Positions 35,442 to 43,605 of a stretch of DNA of 64,000 nucleotides are shown piece after piece. The stretch is from Rhizobium sp. 007. Lineage in GTDB: Bacteria; Pseudomonadota; Alphaproteobacteria; Rhizobiales; Rhizobiaceae. A model generated the notes under the pieces. It did no database searches. It worked only from the letters and a program-made list of their open reading frames with translations, and was not told the origin of the DNA. The DNA lies in assembly GCF_015353075.1 (NCBI RefSeq), contig NZ_CP064188.1:558001-622000 (forward strand), written 5' to 3'. Every line of letters starts with the position of its first letter. Within the stretch, counting starts at the first letter, position 1. A program made the position numbers and the translations under genes.

Positions 35442-35556
35442 GTCTGTTCCTCATTGTGGGAGCATCGTAGAAGCCAGAGCTTTCGCAAGCGGAACCGCGT
35501 ACAAACCTTCACAATCGCCTACTGGCGATACGCGTCGCGACTACGCGAAAGCGCAG

Positions 35557-35739
35557 TTAACTGGCCGCGTTTTCTTGCGGCGTCCGCCATGGGCCTTTTT
35601 CCACTTGGGGAGGGGATTGCCCTTCCATCTCCTTTATGGCGAGCTCCCAATTTTCGCGGTCTTTTCCTTCAGGGCAGCCTTCCCTTTCCCATATAGCGTA
35701 AGCGCGGGCTTGTACTTGTTCTTCCTTGGATTTCTGCAT
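35557..35739 (-). CDS. DUF2934 domain-containing small protein
   Basis: The 60-residue protein starts MQKSKEEQVQARAYAIWEREGCPEGKDRENWELAIKEME. The RAYxIWExEGxPxGxxxExW pattern is DUF2934. Such proteins are common, short and of unknown function in rhizobia, often stress-linked. The rest is a charged, disordered tail. An AAAGGATAG site lies upstream. Confidence 0.82.
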   Translation of the reverse strand: MQKSKEEQVQARAYAIWEREGCPEGKDRENWELAIKEMEGQSPPQVEKGPWRTPQENAAS

Positions 35740-35801
35740 AGCGCTATCCTTTCCTGGTCGCTTCTGTCACGCATCGGCGAGGTTTGTGACACACGTTTAG
35801 C

Positions 35802-35951
35802 TCACGTCCTGAGCAGCAAATGCCCCAGGACGGCGACCGAGATGAACATCGCGACGAGAACCGCAAAGTATGTCGCAACCGAGCGGAAGTTAGTTTCCCG
35901 GATCAGGCGAACCGTGTTTTCACGATAAGAACGGAGCGCGGTGGATGGCAT
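35802..35951 (-). CDS. 49-residue single-span membrane protein
   Basis: The frame reads MPSTALRSYRENTVRLIRETNFRSVATYFAVLVAMFISVAVLGHLLLRT, a basic amphipathic start and one membrane span. A GGAGG site lies six bases before the ATG, which fixes this start against longer frames. A weak EcfG-like promoter (GGAAC-N16-TGTT) occurs about 220 bases upstream but is not convincing. Function unknown. Confidence 0.6.
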   Translation of the reverse strand: MPSTALRSYRENTVRLIRETNFRSVATYFAVLVAMFISVAVLGHLLLRT

Positions 35952-36254
35952 GTTAGCCTCCTTGAGCGTGGCTACGATGAGGAACATCGAATAGCCGCGT
36001 GTGGTCAAAAGACCTCGTTTGCGGCATGGAAATTGATCATGAACGGCTCGTTCTGCTGGTTGCCCCATGCAAGATTTAAGTGGCGAGCTCGGGGAAATGG
36101 TGGACCGTGCAGGACAAGGGCTTGCGCTGTAACAGGGTGGGACCATTCCGCCTCCGCAGTCCACCCGGTAAACAAGGCGCGTAGGTTATTGTTCCCCTCG
36201 AAGGACAAATGATTTCGTTGCGTTCCCGGTAGAAGAGCATAGGGTGCGTATTGT

Positions 36255-36306
36255 CGGCAGCCGTTGAAAAGGGCACTGCCGCTTGAGAGCGCTACGCTCC
36301 CGCCCC
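36255..36306 (+). ncRNA. Candidate structured leader, copy C
   Basis: P1 pairs CGGCAG (36255-36260) with CTGCCG (36276-36281). The loop carries GGGC (36271-36274), matched by GCCC at 36302-36305. The second hairpin is GAGCG-CTA-CGCTC (36287-36299), fully changed in sequence from copies A and B but still paired. The ATG of the gene at 36326 follows after GGGGAGAAGG. Confidence 0.55.
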
Positions 36307-36325
36307 AAGCATTGGGGAGAAGGTC

Positions 36326-36718
36326 ATGTCCTTTCCTGACCGTTTCGATCATAACAATAGACATTCATCTTACGACCTTGAAAGCCTGAGAATTGCATTC
36401 GACGACTGGAATGAAAAATCAAAGTCGGAGCTGCTGGACGATAAGGTCACGGCCAGGCCGGATATCCGCATGGCATGTCCCCGGTCGCGAGCTATACTAC
36501 CCTGCGGCACATCGGGCATGCGTCCGATGAAACACGCCGCCGGAAAGCCGCCCACGATAGCGGAGGAAACGCACCGCGTTTCGGCGATCATCATTCGAGC
36601 CGAGATGAAGGCAAGAATGGCCAAGACCGCCCATCTGAAAGCCCTGCGATTGGAAAATGAAGAGCGGGTCAGGCTGCGTGCGGCGACGGTTAAAACGCGA
36701 AACTATTCACCGACTTGA
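36326..36718 (+). CDS. Small basic protein of unknown function with structured leader
   Basis: The 130-residue frame begins MSFPDRFDHNNRHSSYDLESLRIAFDDWNEKSKSELLDD and ends with a basic helix TAHLKALRLENEERVRLRAATVKTR typical of short rhizobial proteins. The two halves look like different protein types, so a fusion or a frameshift between about 36440 and 36560 is possible. Leader copy C and a GGGGAGAAGG site support the start. Confidence 0.5.
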   Translation: MSFPDRFDHNNRHSSYDLESLRIAFDDWNEKSKSELLDDKVTARPDIRMACPRSRAILPCGTSGMRPMKHAAGKPPTIAEETHRVSAIIIRAEMKARMAKTAHLKALRLENEERVRLRAATVKTRNYSPT

Positions 36719-36733
36719 CTTTTTCGCCAAACC

Positions 36734-36982
36734 TCATCGTTGGCTACAGGTCCTTCTCACTCTCTTGCCTAATCCTTGCCTAATCCCAGCGTTCTGTCGC
36801 TCCTTCAAATAGACGTCGATTTCTCCTCCGCATGTCGCCGTAAGGGTCTGGATCGAATATTCTTCCGCCAGTGCTTGGTCGCGTAACATATCTGCCTCCT
36901 GCTCAAATCCCGCGCTACAGTTTTCAAACAGCGGCAGCGCTACGCTTTCTTGGACTTTGTCCGCCAGCCAGTCATTGATCAT
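36734..36982 (-). CDS. Small protein of unknown function
   Basis: The 82-residue protein reads MINDWLADKVQESVALPLFENCSAGFEQEADMLRDQALAEEYSIQTLTATCGGEIDVYLKERQNA.... It is soluble and acidic with a basic tail. A GAAAGAAG site precedes the ATG. It lies about 48 bases downstream of the short membrane peptide frame of leader D, on the same strand, so they may be co-transcribed. No family recognised. Confidence 0.5.
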   Translation of the reverse strand: MINDWLADKVQESVALPLFENCSAGFEQEADMLRDQALAEEYSIQTLTATCGGEIDVYLKERQNAGIRQGLGKRVRRTCSQR

Positions 36983-37029
36983 TTTTCATTCTTCTTTCGC
37001 CAAATTGACGTAGAGTGGGATATGCCGCC

Positions 37030-37128
37030 TTATGAAAGGCTGCGGCAAATCAAGACAAACGAGAATGTTGCGAGTGGCGCGACGATTGCCCAGATAAACC
37101 ACCTGGCACCACCACAACAGATGGACAT
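37030..37128 (-). CDS. Possible 32-residue membrane peptide behind leader D
   Basis: The frame reads MSICCGGARWFIWAIVAPLATFSFVLICRSLS, one membrane span with aromatic start. The ribosome-binding site is poor, and a competing frame starts at 37135, so this is tentative. It is included because it follows leader copy D as the other small genes follow copies A-C. Confidence 0.3.
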   Translation of the reverse strand: MSICCGGARWFIWAIVAPLATFSFVLICRSLS

Positions 37129-37138
37129 GCACCATGAC

Positions 37139-37190
37139 GGGGCTAGGGTGTGGAGGCCCTTAACCGGCAGCGCCCGTGCTATGGCCGCCG
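37139..37190 (-). ncRNA. Candidate structured leader, copy D
   Basis: On the minus strand, P1 pairs CGGCGGC (37190-37184) with GCTGCCG (37171-37165), including one G-U pair. The loop has GGGC (37175-37172), matched by GCCC at 37143-37140, with AGGG/CCCT between. The layout equals copies A-C. An ATG follows within a few bases but lacks a good ribosome-binding site. Confidence 0.5.
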
Positions 37191-37252
37191 AAGGGGCGAC
37201 ATTGCGCCGAGGAAGCGGAAACGCAAATGAATTTATGCAGCTGCTCGTCGTT

Positions 37253-37507
37253 TTACGAAGTTTCGTAGAATTCATTTCCCCGAGCGGGGGGCAGGTTTTG
37301 ATCTGCGCTTATCTTTGCTTTCATCAGGTCGCACGCAAAGACGTGAAATCGGAGCGTTTGCAAAAAGCTGACGAGCTGTTCGCGAGCCAAAGACGTAGGC
37401 TCGCCCCTGAGAACGCCCCCGGCAATTTCGGCCTCCTGGACCGCGATCTGGATTCGATCATCGGTGACCCGCTGCTTTGCTGCTTCAAGTGCTGAGCGCT
37501 TTTTCAT
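37253..37507 (-). CDS. Small protein of unknown function
   Basis: The 84-residue protein reads MKKRSALEAAKQRVTDDRIQIAVQEAEIAGGVLRGEPTSLAREQLVSFLQTLRFHVFACDLMKAK.... It is soluble, helical and of no recognised family. It lies upstream of leader D on the same strand and divergent from the SLC13 permease gene. Confidence 0.5.
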   Translation of the reverse strand: MKKRSALEAAKQRVTDDRIQIAVQEAEIAGGVLRGEPTSLAREQLVSFLQTLRFHVFACDLMKAKISADQNLPPARGNEFYETS

Positions 37508-37662
37508 GGCTCATCATAGCACGGTTTTCGGCCATGCTGTCTGGAAAGCGTTCTAACTGACGCTCGGGGCAGCGCCTTTGGCTTGTCAGTTTTCCTGACA
37601 TTAGCTCCTCCAGGCGCGTAATATGGGCTCGGTATTTGGAGGGGTCGGTCTGGACGGCATCC

Positions 37663-39441
37663 ATGACACAAGATCAGGCTTTCGCCTTTGCCATTCTGAT
37701 CGGACTAATGGTCGCTTTCATATGGGGACGGTTTCGCTACGACCTCATCGCAGTTCTCGCACTTCTTGCGGCGGTTTTCACCGGCATCGTGCCGCATAAG
37801 GCAGCATTCTCCGGTTTCGGTGACGACATTGTCATCATCGTAGCGAGCGCGCTGGTCGTAAGCGCCGCAATCGAACGCAGTGGTGTCATAGAGGCGTTCC
37901 TTCATCGGGTCGGGCCCAAGGTGACCTCCTTGCAGGGCCAGGTCGTTATTCTCGTAGGAGCCGTCACGGTCCTGTCCATCTTCATCAAGAACATCGGCGC
38001 ATTGTCGATGATGATCCCCGTCGCATTTCAGATGGCGCGCCGGTCGAAAGCGTCCCCTTCGTCTTTTCTCATGCCGATGGCGTTCGGCTCGTTGCTTGGC
38101 GGGCTCATTACCCTCGTCGGCACGTCGCCAAATATTGTCGTATCGCAGATGCGCGAGGAACTCACGGGCCACCCTTTCAACATGTTTGATTTCACTCCTG
38201 TCGGCGCTGGTATTGCCGCAGCGGGAGTGGTTTTTCTGGCCTTTGGCTATCGGCTGCTCCCGCGAGACAGGGAGGCGGCCCCGACAATGGAGAAAGCGCT
38301 GAACATCAAGGACTACATGACAGAGGCTCGCGTCACTGCGACTTCGTCCGTTAACGGCAAGTCGATCAGGCACCTGTCGGCCTTGTTGGACGAGGAGGTC
38401 CTTGTCACCGGGCTTGTCCGCAATCAGGTCGAGCGCATGATATCACTGCCGGACCTCATCCTTTGTCAGGGCGATATCGTTCTGTTGGAGGGAGACCCTC
38501 AGGCGCTCGAGCGAGGCATCAGGCGTGCGCGTCTGGAACTGGAGGGGCACAACCGCTCCACGCAAGCAAAAGGAGTCGACGAGGAGATCGCCGGAATTGA
38601 AGTCGTGATCGGCCCAAAATCGGTTTTGATCGGGCAAACCGCCAAGCGTCTGGCGCTGCATGAGCGCTTCAACATCAATCTGCTCGCAGTGAGCCGGAGC
38701 AGCAAGCGCTTCACCGAACGTTTGCGCGACATCGCGCTAAGACCAGGCGACGTTCTCGTTTTGAAGGGCGATCTCGTGCTTCTCCCGACCAAGCTGATGG
38801 AACTCGGTCTTCTTCCCTTGGCGGGACGTGAGATCCGCCTGGGGAATCCGCGAAGGGGTTTGGTTCCGGTGGTGGTCCTGGCTGGTGCCATGGCGCTGAC
38901 GGCATTTGGCCTGCTGCCCGTTGCCACAGCTTTCTTTACGGCTGCTGTCCTGACGGTACTGCTCGGCTCGCTTTCTCTTCGGGAAGCTTATGAGGCCATC
39001 GACTGGCCCATCCTGATAATGCTCGGGGCCCTCATTCCCGTGAGCGAGTCGATCCGTACCACCGGTGGTGCCGACCTTATCGCCGGCGGCCTCGCTCAGC
39101 TTGCTAGCGCCTTGCCCCTTTACGGTGCCCTTGCAATGATCATGGTGGTCGCAATGGCCGCAACGCCGTTTTTGAACAATGCAGCCACGGTTCTCGTAGT
39201 CGCCCCGATCGCGGTTACCCTTGCGCAACGCCTTGGCTACAGTCCGGACGCCTTTCTGATGGCCGTAGCGGTGGGTGCGGCCTGCGATTTTCTCACGCCT
39301 GTCGGACACCAGTGCAACACATTGGTGCTCGGCCCCGGCGGTTATCGCTTCGGCGACTATTGGAAACTGGGACTGCCGCTCTCGTTCATTGTGGTCTTGC
39401 TGGGCGTGCCTCTGATCCTGTTGTTTTGGCCGCCAGTTTAG
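37663..39441 (+). CDS. SLC13 family permease with TrkA-C domains
   Basis: The 592-residue protein has an amino-terminal membrane half, with spans such as FAFAILIGLMVAFIWGRF and the SLC13 motif SPNIVVSQMREE after GGLITLVGT. Two TrkA_C-like cytoplasmic domains follow at about 210-380 (GKSIRHLSALLDEEVLVTGLVRNQ and IGQTAKRLALHERFNINLLAVSR). The carboxy half mirrors the first, with NNAATVLVVAPIA. Members move dicarboxylates, sulfate or related anions with sodium or protons. The start at 37663 is chosen by homology; the ribosome-binding site is weak. Confidence 0.9.
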   Translation: MTQDQAFAFAILIGLMVAFIWGRFRYDLIAVLALLAAVFTGIVPHKAAFSGFGDDIVIIVASALVVSAAIERSGVIEAFLHRVGPKVTSLQGQVVILVGAVTVLSIFIKNIGALSMMIPVAFQMARRSKASPSSFLMPMAFGSLLGGLITLVGTSPNIVVSQMREELTGHPFNMFDFTPVGAGIAAAGVVFLAFGYRLLPRDREAAPTMEKALNIKDYMTEARVTATSSVNGKSIRHLSALLDEEVLVTGLVRNQVERMISLPDLILCQGDIVLLEGDPQALERGIRRARLELEGHNRSTQAKGVDEEIAGIEVVIGPKSVLIGQTAKRLALHERFNINLLAVSRSSKRFTERLRDIALRPGDVLVLKGDLVLLPTKLMELGLLPLAGREIRLGNPRRGLVPVVVLAGAMALTAFGLLPVATAFFTAAVLTVLLGSLSLREAYEAIDWPILIMLGALIPVSESIRTTGGADLIAGGLAQLASALPLYGALAMIMVVAMAATPFLNNAATVLVVAPIAVTLAQRLGYSPDAFLMAVAVGAACDFLTPVGHQCNTLVLGPGGYRFGDYWKLGLPLSFIVVLLGVPLILLFWPPV

Positions 39442-39489
39442 CGCGCAAGCGTCGCTTCAATTCCCATTCAGATGCACCGTGGCGTCGGC

Positions 39490-39654
39490 CTAAAGCCTGC
39501 CCGTAAGGATCAGAATGAACAGTATAATCGCCACGATGCCGAGGACACCGATGCCGCCGTGCCCATAACCGTAGCCATAACCTCCGAATCGACCACTAAA
39601 CCCGCCCAACAGAAATACTATAAGAATAATTAGAAGTATCATCCCCAATGTCAT
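39490..39654 (-). CDS. DUF3309 family small membrane protein
   Basis: The 54-residue protein reads MTLGMILLIILIVFLLGGFSGRFGGYGYGYGHGGIGVLGIVAIILFILILTGRL. The MTLGxILLIILI start, Gly/Tyr-rich loop and second hydrophobic half ending in LLxGRx are the DUF3309 pattern. It has two spans. A GGAG site precedes the ATG. DUF3309 proteins are small stress-linked membrane proteins of unknown role. It is shorter than usual gene-calling limits. Confidence 0.8.
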   Translation of the reverse strand: MTLGMILLIILIVFLLGGFSGRFGGYGYGYGHGGIGVLGIVAIILFILILTGRL

Positions 39655-40015
39655 GACTTTCTCCACTTGAATCTAGTTCTATTTCGTCTCGACGAAATGC
39701 TGCCCTCGCCGAAATTGAGCTTGACCGCTGTCTTATCTCGTCTCTCTTGAAAGATTGATCAGCAAGTTTATCGAATGAGGATTAATGCATCATGTAATAA
39801 TATACACTATATTATTAAGTGGTGTAGTTTCTACAATCGGCTGACGCGTAAAGCGGGCTGCCCGTTGCCGCCGCTGCGAAGCAGCGGTCTGCTGTGCGAT
39901 AGCGACGCGATCTGCCTCACTTGATGTCCGTGCGTGACAGCGAGGCAGTTGCGAATGTCGATGAGTGTCATGCTTGCCGATGGAGTAGAAATCGCAAGGA
40001 ACCGGAGGGGGAGTC
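39655..40015. other. Divergent intergenic region, AT-rich in part
   Basis: About 360 bases between DUF3309 and the AI-2E gene. An AT-rich segment near 39780-39825 probably holds a promoter. The sequence CCGCTGCGAAGCAGCGG near 39871 can form a hairpin. Nothing else was recognised. Confidence 0.45.
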
Positions 40016-41128
40016 ATGATTCCTCTAAGCAGACTGGTCGAGCAGCTTCTGGGTATCGGCGCGCTTGTGCTGCTGTCGATTGGTTGCGCTCTCGTCCTTT
40101 GGCCTTTCCTGTCGGCAATAATGTGGGCTGCGGTGATATGTTTTTCGACATGGCCCATCTACCGCCGATGTGAACGTGCTGTCGGAGGTAACCGGGCGGC
40201 TGCCGCCGCAGCTATGACGGTGCTGGTGGTCTTTGTTGTAGCCGCACCGCTTGCGTTCCTCGTGACGGCGCTCGCCGACGATATAAAGAACCTGGCGGCG
40301 GGAATTACGCGCGTCCTCGAGCAGGGGCCCTCCGCGCCCCCAATCTGGGTGAGAGGCCTTCCGATCGTCGGCGAGAGTGTGGCCGCTTACTGGGAAAACT
40401 TTGCGCATGACGCTCCTGCCTTTATCCTCGAGCTCAAGAAGCTGACGGGGCCTGTCACCGATATTGCTCTTGCTGGCGGTGCAGCTTTCGGCATCGGCCT
40501 AATCGAACTTGGGCTAAGTATATTCATCACTTTTTTCCTGTTCCTGCACGGCCGGCGCATGATCAGTTTCATGCGTCAAATCGGTGAGCGTATTGCCGGC
40601 ACTCGCGCTAGAAGGTTGCTGACGGTCATTGGCATGACCGTGAATGGTGTCGTTTACGGAATGATCGGAACGGCCCTCGCCCAAGGTCTCTTGGCCGGCA
40701 TCGGCTTCTGGATCGCCGGTGTGTCGCAATCGCTATTGCTTGGCGGTCTGACGTTTTTGCTTTCGTTTGTGCCCGCAGGGCCACCGTTCGTGTGGGGGCC
40801 GGTTGCGCTCTGGCTTCTCATGCAGGGATCGGTTTGGTGGGGGATCTTCATCGCTGCATGGGGCCTGCTTCTCGTCAGCAGTATTGACAACTTCCTTAGA
40901 CCATATCTGCTCAGCCAGAACATCAATCTGCCCGTGCTGCTCGGTCTATTCGGGCTCGTCGGCGGCGTACTGGCTTTTGGATTCATCGGGCTTTTTCTCG
41001 GACCAACCCTACTGGCGGTGGCCTATAACCTCTTTCTCGAGTGGGTGGCAGCGGAACTCGAAGAGCGTATGCAATCGGCACCGACTTCCCTTGCGGCTGA
41101 CCACTTGGAAGCCGATACAAGGGATTGA
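40016..41128 (+). CDS. AI-2E family transporter
   Basis: The 370-residue protein has eight or so membrane spans. The family signature GLLAGIGFWIAGVSQSLLLGGLTFLLSFVPAGPPFVWGPVALWLLMQGSVWWGIFIAAWGLLLVSSIDNFLRPYLLSQ lies near 215-300, with GTALAQG before it. The N-terminal half includes the PI-like elements IPLSRLVEQLLGIGALVLLSIGCALVLWPFLSAI. Members export autoinducer-2 or act as Na+(Li+)/H+ antiporters; the role here is open. A second, frameshifted copy lies at 52985-54083. Confidence 0.9.
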   Translation: MIPLSRLVEQLLGIGALVLLSIGCALVLWPFLSAIMWAAVICFSTWPIYRRCERAVGGNRAAAAAAMTVLVVFVVAAPLAFLVTALADDIKNLAAGITRVLEQGPSAPPIWVRGLPIVGESVAAYWENFAHDAPAFILELKKLTGPVTDIALAGGAAFGIGLIELGLSIFITFFLFLHGRRMISFMRQIGERIAGTRARRLLTVIGMTVNGVVYGMIGTALAQGLLAGIGFWIAGVSQSLLLGGLTFLLSFVPAGPPFVWGPVALWLLMQGSVWWGIFIAAWGLLLVSSIDNFLRPYLLSQNINLPVLLGLFGLVGGVLAFGFIGLFLGPTLLAVAYNLFLEWVAAELEERMQSAPTSLAADHLEADTRD

Positions 41129-41880
41129 GTTGACGGGTTTTCGCTTCAGAAAAGGGGGCGGGCTCGGCTGATCTTCGCAAACGGTTCCGGCATTACGCTC
41201 CGCGCCGCTCCCTCCCGCGGCTGATTAGCACCGGTTGGCTGCCAACAATACGATCTCTTGCCCCCGCCGGCGAGAATTTGTTGTCAACTTGATCACTTGA
41301 TCAAATTGCGAGTTGGGCGTTGCCTAAACGCAGTGGCGCCGCCTCATTTTGAGGCGGTTGGGTGATCGAAGAAGACAAGAAGACAAGAAGACAAGAAGAC
41401 AAGAAGACAAGAAGAGCACCTCGATCCGTTGCATAAGCGAGGCTACAAGCGCCGCCCCCGAATAAATGCCAGTTTGGAAAGCGGTGATGAGATAGGTCGC
41501 CGCATCTGCCTTTTTTCTTGATGCCAAGCGCTATCGACGTCGAAGAGTCCTGTTGTGTCAAGCGCAACGCTTCAACAGCTTACGATTGAGTGAGGTAAGG
41601 TATTGCTGAGGCAAGGTGGAAGACATGCTGTCCTCCTTTAGTTGGGGCACCTCGGCGGGACACCGCGGGACCATGAGGCGTCCGCGCAAATCTTTCGGCC
41701 TTAGTCATAGTATGGGTCCATCCGAGGGAATTGCAATCAATGATCACCTCCGAAGGAACCGGGCCACACGCACGAAACCGACGTTTTATGCCACCCGCTC
41801 GTACGGTCCCGATTTCCATGGTAAAATGAAGGATAGATTGCGGTTATTCGCAAGCATCGGCACGGAGCCCGACCGAACCA
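41129..41880. other. Stretch without a recognisable gene, containing a tandem repeat
   Basis: About 750 bases follow the AI-2E gene. The only regular element is the (AAGACAAG)5 array at 41372-41411. Open frames that read through the array encode Leu/Ser-rich repeats and are not family-like. Confidence 0.4.
41372..41411. repeat. 8-bp tandem repeat, five copies
   Basis: The unit AAGACAAG occurs five times in a row without change, followed by a broken sixth (AAGAGC). Because eight is not a multiple of three, any copy-number change would shift a frame across it. Confidence 0.9.
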
Positions 41881-42318
41881 ATGAGATTGCGCGAGATGCC
41901 ATCCAGTGAATGCAGCATGCTCATCTCCGAGCACCGCGTGGCCCGGCTCGGATGTTGCCGTGACAATCAACCTTATGTTGTGCCGATATATTATGTCCGA
42001 GCAGAGGAGCAAATTTTCAGCTTTTCGATGCCGGGAAGAAAGATTGAATTCATGCGAAGCAACCCGTTTGTATGCATCGAGATCGAGCATTTCGCTGATC
42101 AGCACCGATGGAGATGCGTAGTCATTGAGGGCAGGTACCGCGAATTCCACGAAGACGCCGAGAAGAAACACGCATGGGGTATACTGAACGTGTACAATGA
42201 TTGGTGGGAACCAGGTGCCCTTAACTGGGGCGCGGAGGAGAAGCCATCGGGATATCTTCCCATTTTTTTTGCCATCAGCATGGACAAAGTGACGGGCCGT
42301 GAAGCGCTTGCGAACTAG
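41881..42318 (+). CDS. Pyridoxamine 5'-phosphate oxidase family (FMN-binding split barrel) protein
   Basis: The 145-residue protein reads MRLREMPSSECSMLISEHRVARLGCCRDNQPYVVPIYYVRAEEQIFSFSMPGRKIEFMRSNPFVCIEIEHF..., the PNPOx-like flavin-nucleotide-binding pattern (R-x-G-x-x-x-x-x-Q-P-Y-V-V-P-I, then KxxxMRxNPxVCxExE). Proteins of this branch bind FMN or haem and usually serve as small reductases or stress proteins rather than making pyridoxal phosphate. It stands alone on this strand. Confidence 0.85.
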   Translation: MRLREMPSSECSMLISEHRVARLGCCRDNQPYVVPIYYVRAEEQIFSFSMPGRKIEFMRSNPFVCIEIEHFADQHRWRCVVIEGRYREFHEDAEKKHAWGILNVYNDWWEPGALNWGAEEKPSGYLPIFFAISMDKVTGREALAN

Positions 42319-42467
42319 TTCTTTGTAAAGCTGCTAGTCAGGGAATGCCTCAACCGAAGTGCCTGCGGATCGCCGGGAGTCTGACCGTAGAGGCGGAAAA
42401 GGGTCGGGAGCAACTCCCCGGCCGGGGGCGTCGGCCGAGTCGAGTTGCGGCAAGCCCCGTGCGCTGA

Positions 42468-42629
42468 TCAGAATACGTCCAGAGAGCTTAGCAACGAGAC
42501 GATGCCGACGACTACAACGGCGATCTGAGCCACCTGCTTCATCGTCGAGTCAATCGGAAGTTTTTGCACGAGGTACAGCACCAGGGCGATGACAAGGACC
42601 GTGATCAGGATGCTGATTATGATGGACAT
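42468..42629 (-). CDS. 53-residue membrane protein (Thivi_2564-like)
   Basis: The frame reads MSIIISILITVLVIALVLYLVQKLPIDSTMKQVAQIAVVVVGIVSLLSSLDVF: a long first span, a short polar loop (QKLPIDSTMKQ) and a second span. This matches small membrane proteins called Thivi_2564 family, of unknown function. The start at 42629 follows AAAGGACC; the longer upstream frame is not protein-like. Confidence 0.7.
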   Translation of the reverse strand: MSIIISILITVLVIALVLYLVQKLPIDSTMKQVAQIAVVVVGIVSLLSSLDVF

Positions 42630-42917
42630 GCCCCAGGTCCTTTGAACGACAGCTTCCGGCAGTAAACGTGTAAATATGGCTGAGTTCTGTAAAGGGAAGG
42701 GCGGCGTGGCTGGGGGCACAGCGACCCGATCCATTCGCCCATCCAGAAACAATTTTCGGCCAATATTTCCGAAGGAGAGGCCTCTATCTTCGTCGTTACA
42801 CTCAAATCTCCGCCAACCAGGCCCTAGGTGTCCGCGTCGATGGAAATCATAATGCCTGGCGTGCCGAGCTCGCCAACCGTTCTATAGGTTGGCAATGACT
42901 GCGCGCCTCAATGAGCC
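42630..42917. other. Stretch without a recognisable gene
   Basis: About 290 bases between the small membrane protein start and the LysR remnant. Nothing was identified beyond promoter space. Confidence 0.4.
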
Positions 42918-43305
42918 TCATTGATAGAATGGAGGGGCTTCATCTTGACCGATTTCCTGGATGAAATCTAAAAAGGCCCTAACCTTCGCCGGTGGCAGAT
43001 GGCGCGACGGATGATAGGCATAGAGCGGATAGAGCTCGTCGGCCCTTTCGCAGTGCCAAGAACGGCGCCAGGCCGACGCCGAGACTCTGGAAAATACCCT
43101 TGCCCGCAAGGCAGGCGGAAACCGCGACTGGAGGATCATCCTACACCAGGCGGTTTGAGACCTTGACCTCGACATCAATGCGGCTGGCGAAGACGTGGCA
43201 CGCCGCCCATCTACCGGCGGAAGCAGACCGAAGTTCCGACGGTTCCTCGTGCAGCGGCGCGCTGCCGGTAACTGAAGGATTCCTTGTCTCGCGAAGAGTA
43301 CCGGA
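42918..43305 (-). pseudogene. LysR family regulator, 3' remnant with frameshifts
   Basis: Minus-strand frames give ACHVFASRIDVEVKVSNRLV, then a stop, DDPPVAVSACLAGKGIFQSLGVGLAPFLALRKG, and in another frame ELYPLYAYHPSRHLPPAKVRAFLDFI. Together they are the effector domain and tail of a LysR regulator, which normally reads VNDPxAAxxACLAGxGI and ends YPLYAYHPSRHLPPAKVRAFLDF. A stop and at least one frameshift kill it, and the DNA-binding half is missing. Confidence 0.65.
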
Positions 43306-43309
43306 TGAT

Positions 43310-43478
43310 CAATCTTGAATGATATGGCCTTTGGGCGTCGAGATGGTCGAACATCGCCTTCGCGAGATCCTTTGCCTCCTTTTCGCCGGCCCTCGCGGGA
43401 GGTCGAACTCGCCACGGCGGAGAGCACGAATGCCGCCGACACCGTCAGGCGCACTGCTTTGTGGGCGGAATTAATCAT
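43310..43478 (-). pseudogene. DUF2092 protein, 5' remnant
   Basis: From an ATG at 43478 with an AAGGA site, a signal-like start MINSAHKAVRLTVSAAFVLSAVASS is followed in a shifted frame by AGEKEAKDLAKAMFDHLDAQ. The intact DUF2092 protein at 7778-8557 reads AGEAEAKELVKAMSDYLAGQ at the same place. The rest of the gene is lost and the LysR remnant begins right after, so a deletion joined the two. TATGTTAC motif 1 stands 90 bases upstream. Confidence 0.6.
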
Positions 43479-43567
43479 CGGATCGTCCTTTGTCCCATCG
43501 CAAAAGCACAAAGCAGCGGCACGAGAGAGGAGATTTTCGGATGAGGCGGGCACGTGCGTGTCGCATC

Positions 43568-43587
43568 GGGTATGTTACTGGTATGCC
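43568..43587. promoter_or_regulatory. TATGTTAC-type operator motif, site 1
   Basis: GGGTATGTTACTGGTATGCC lies between the TPR regulator's stop and the start of the DUF2092 remnant. It shares GTATGTTAC with sites 2-4. Confidence 0.5.
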
Positions 43588-43605
43588 GGACGTTCGCCCG
43601 GCGGG

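Noticed and set aside
36171..36195. GGAAC-N16-TGTT on the minus strand as an EcfG promoter
   Set aside because: The -10 has a mismatch and the nearest supported start is 220 bases away.
41301..41567. Minus-strand frame reading through the tandem repeat
   Set aside because: The LLVFLSSCLLVFLSS part is only the translated repeat, and no start or family is evident.
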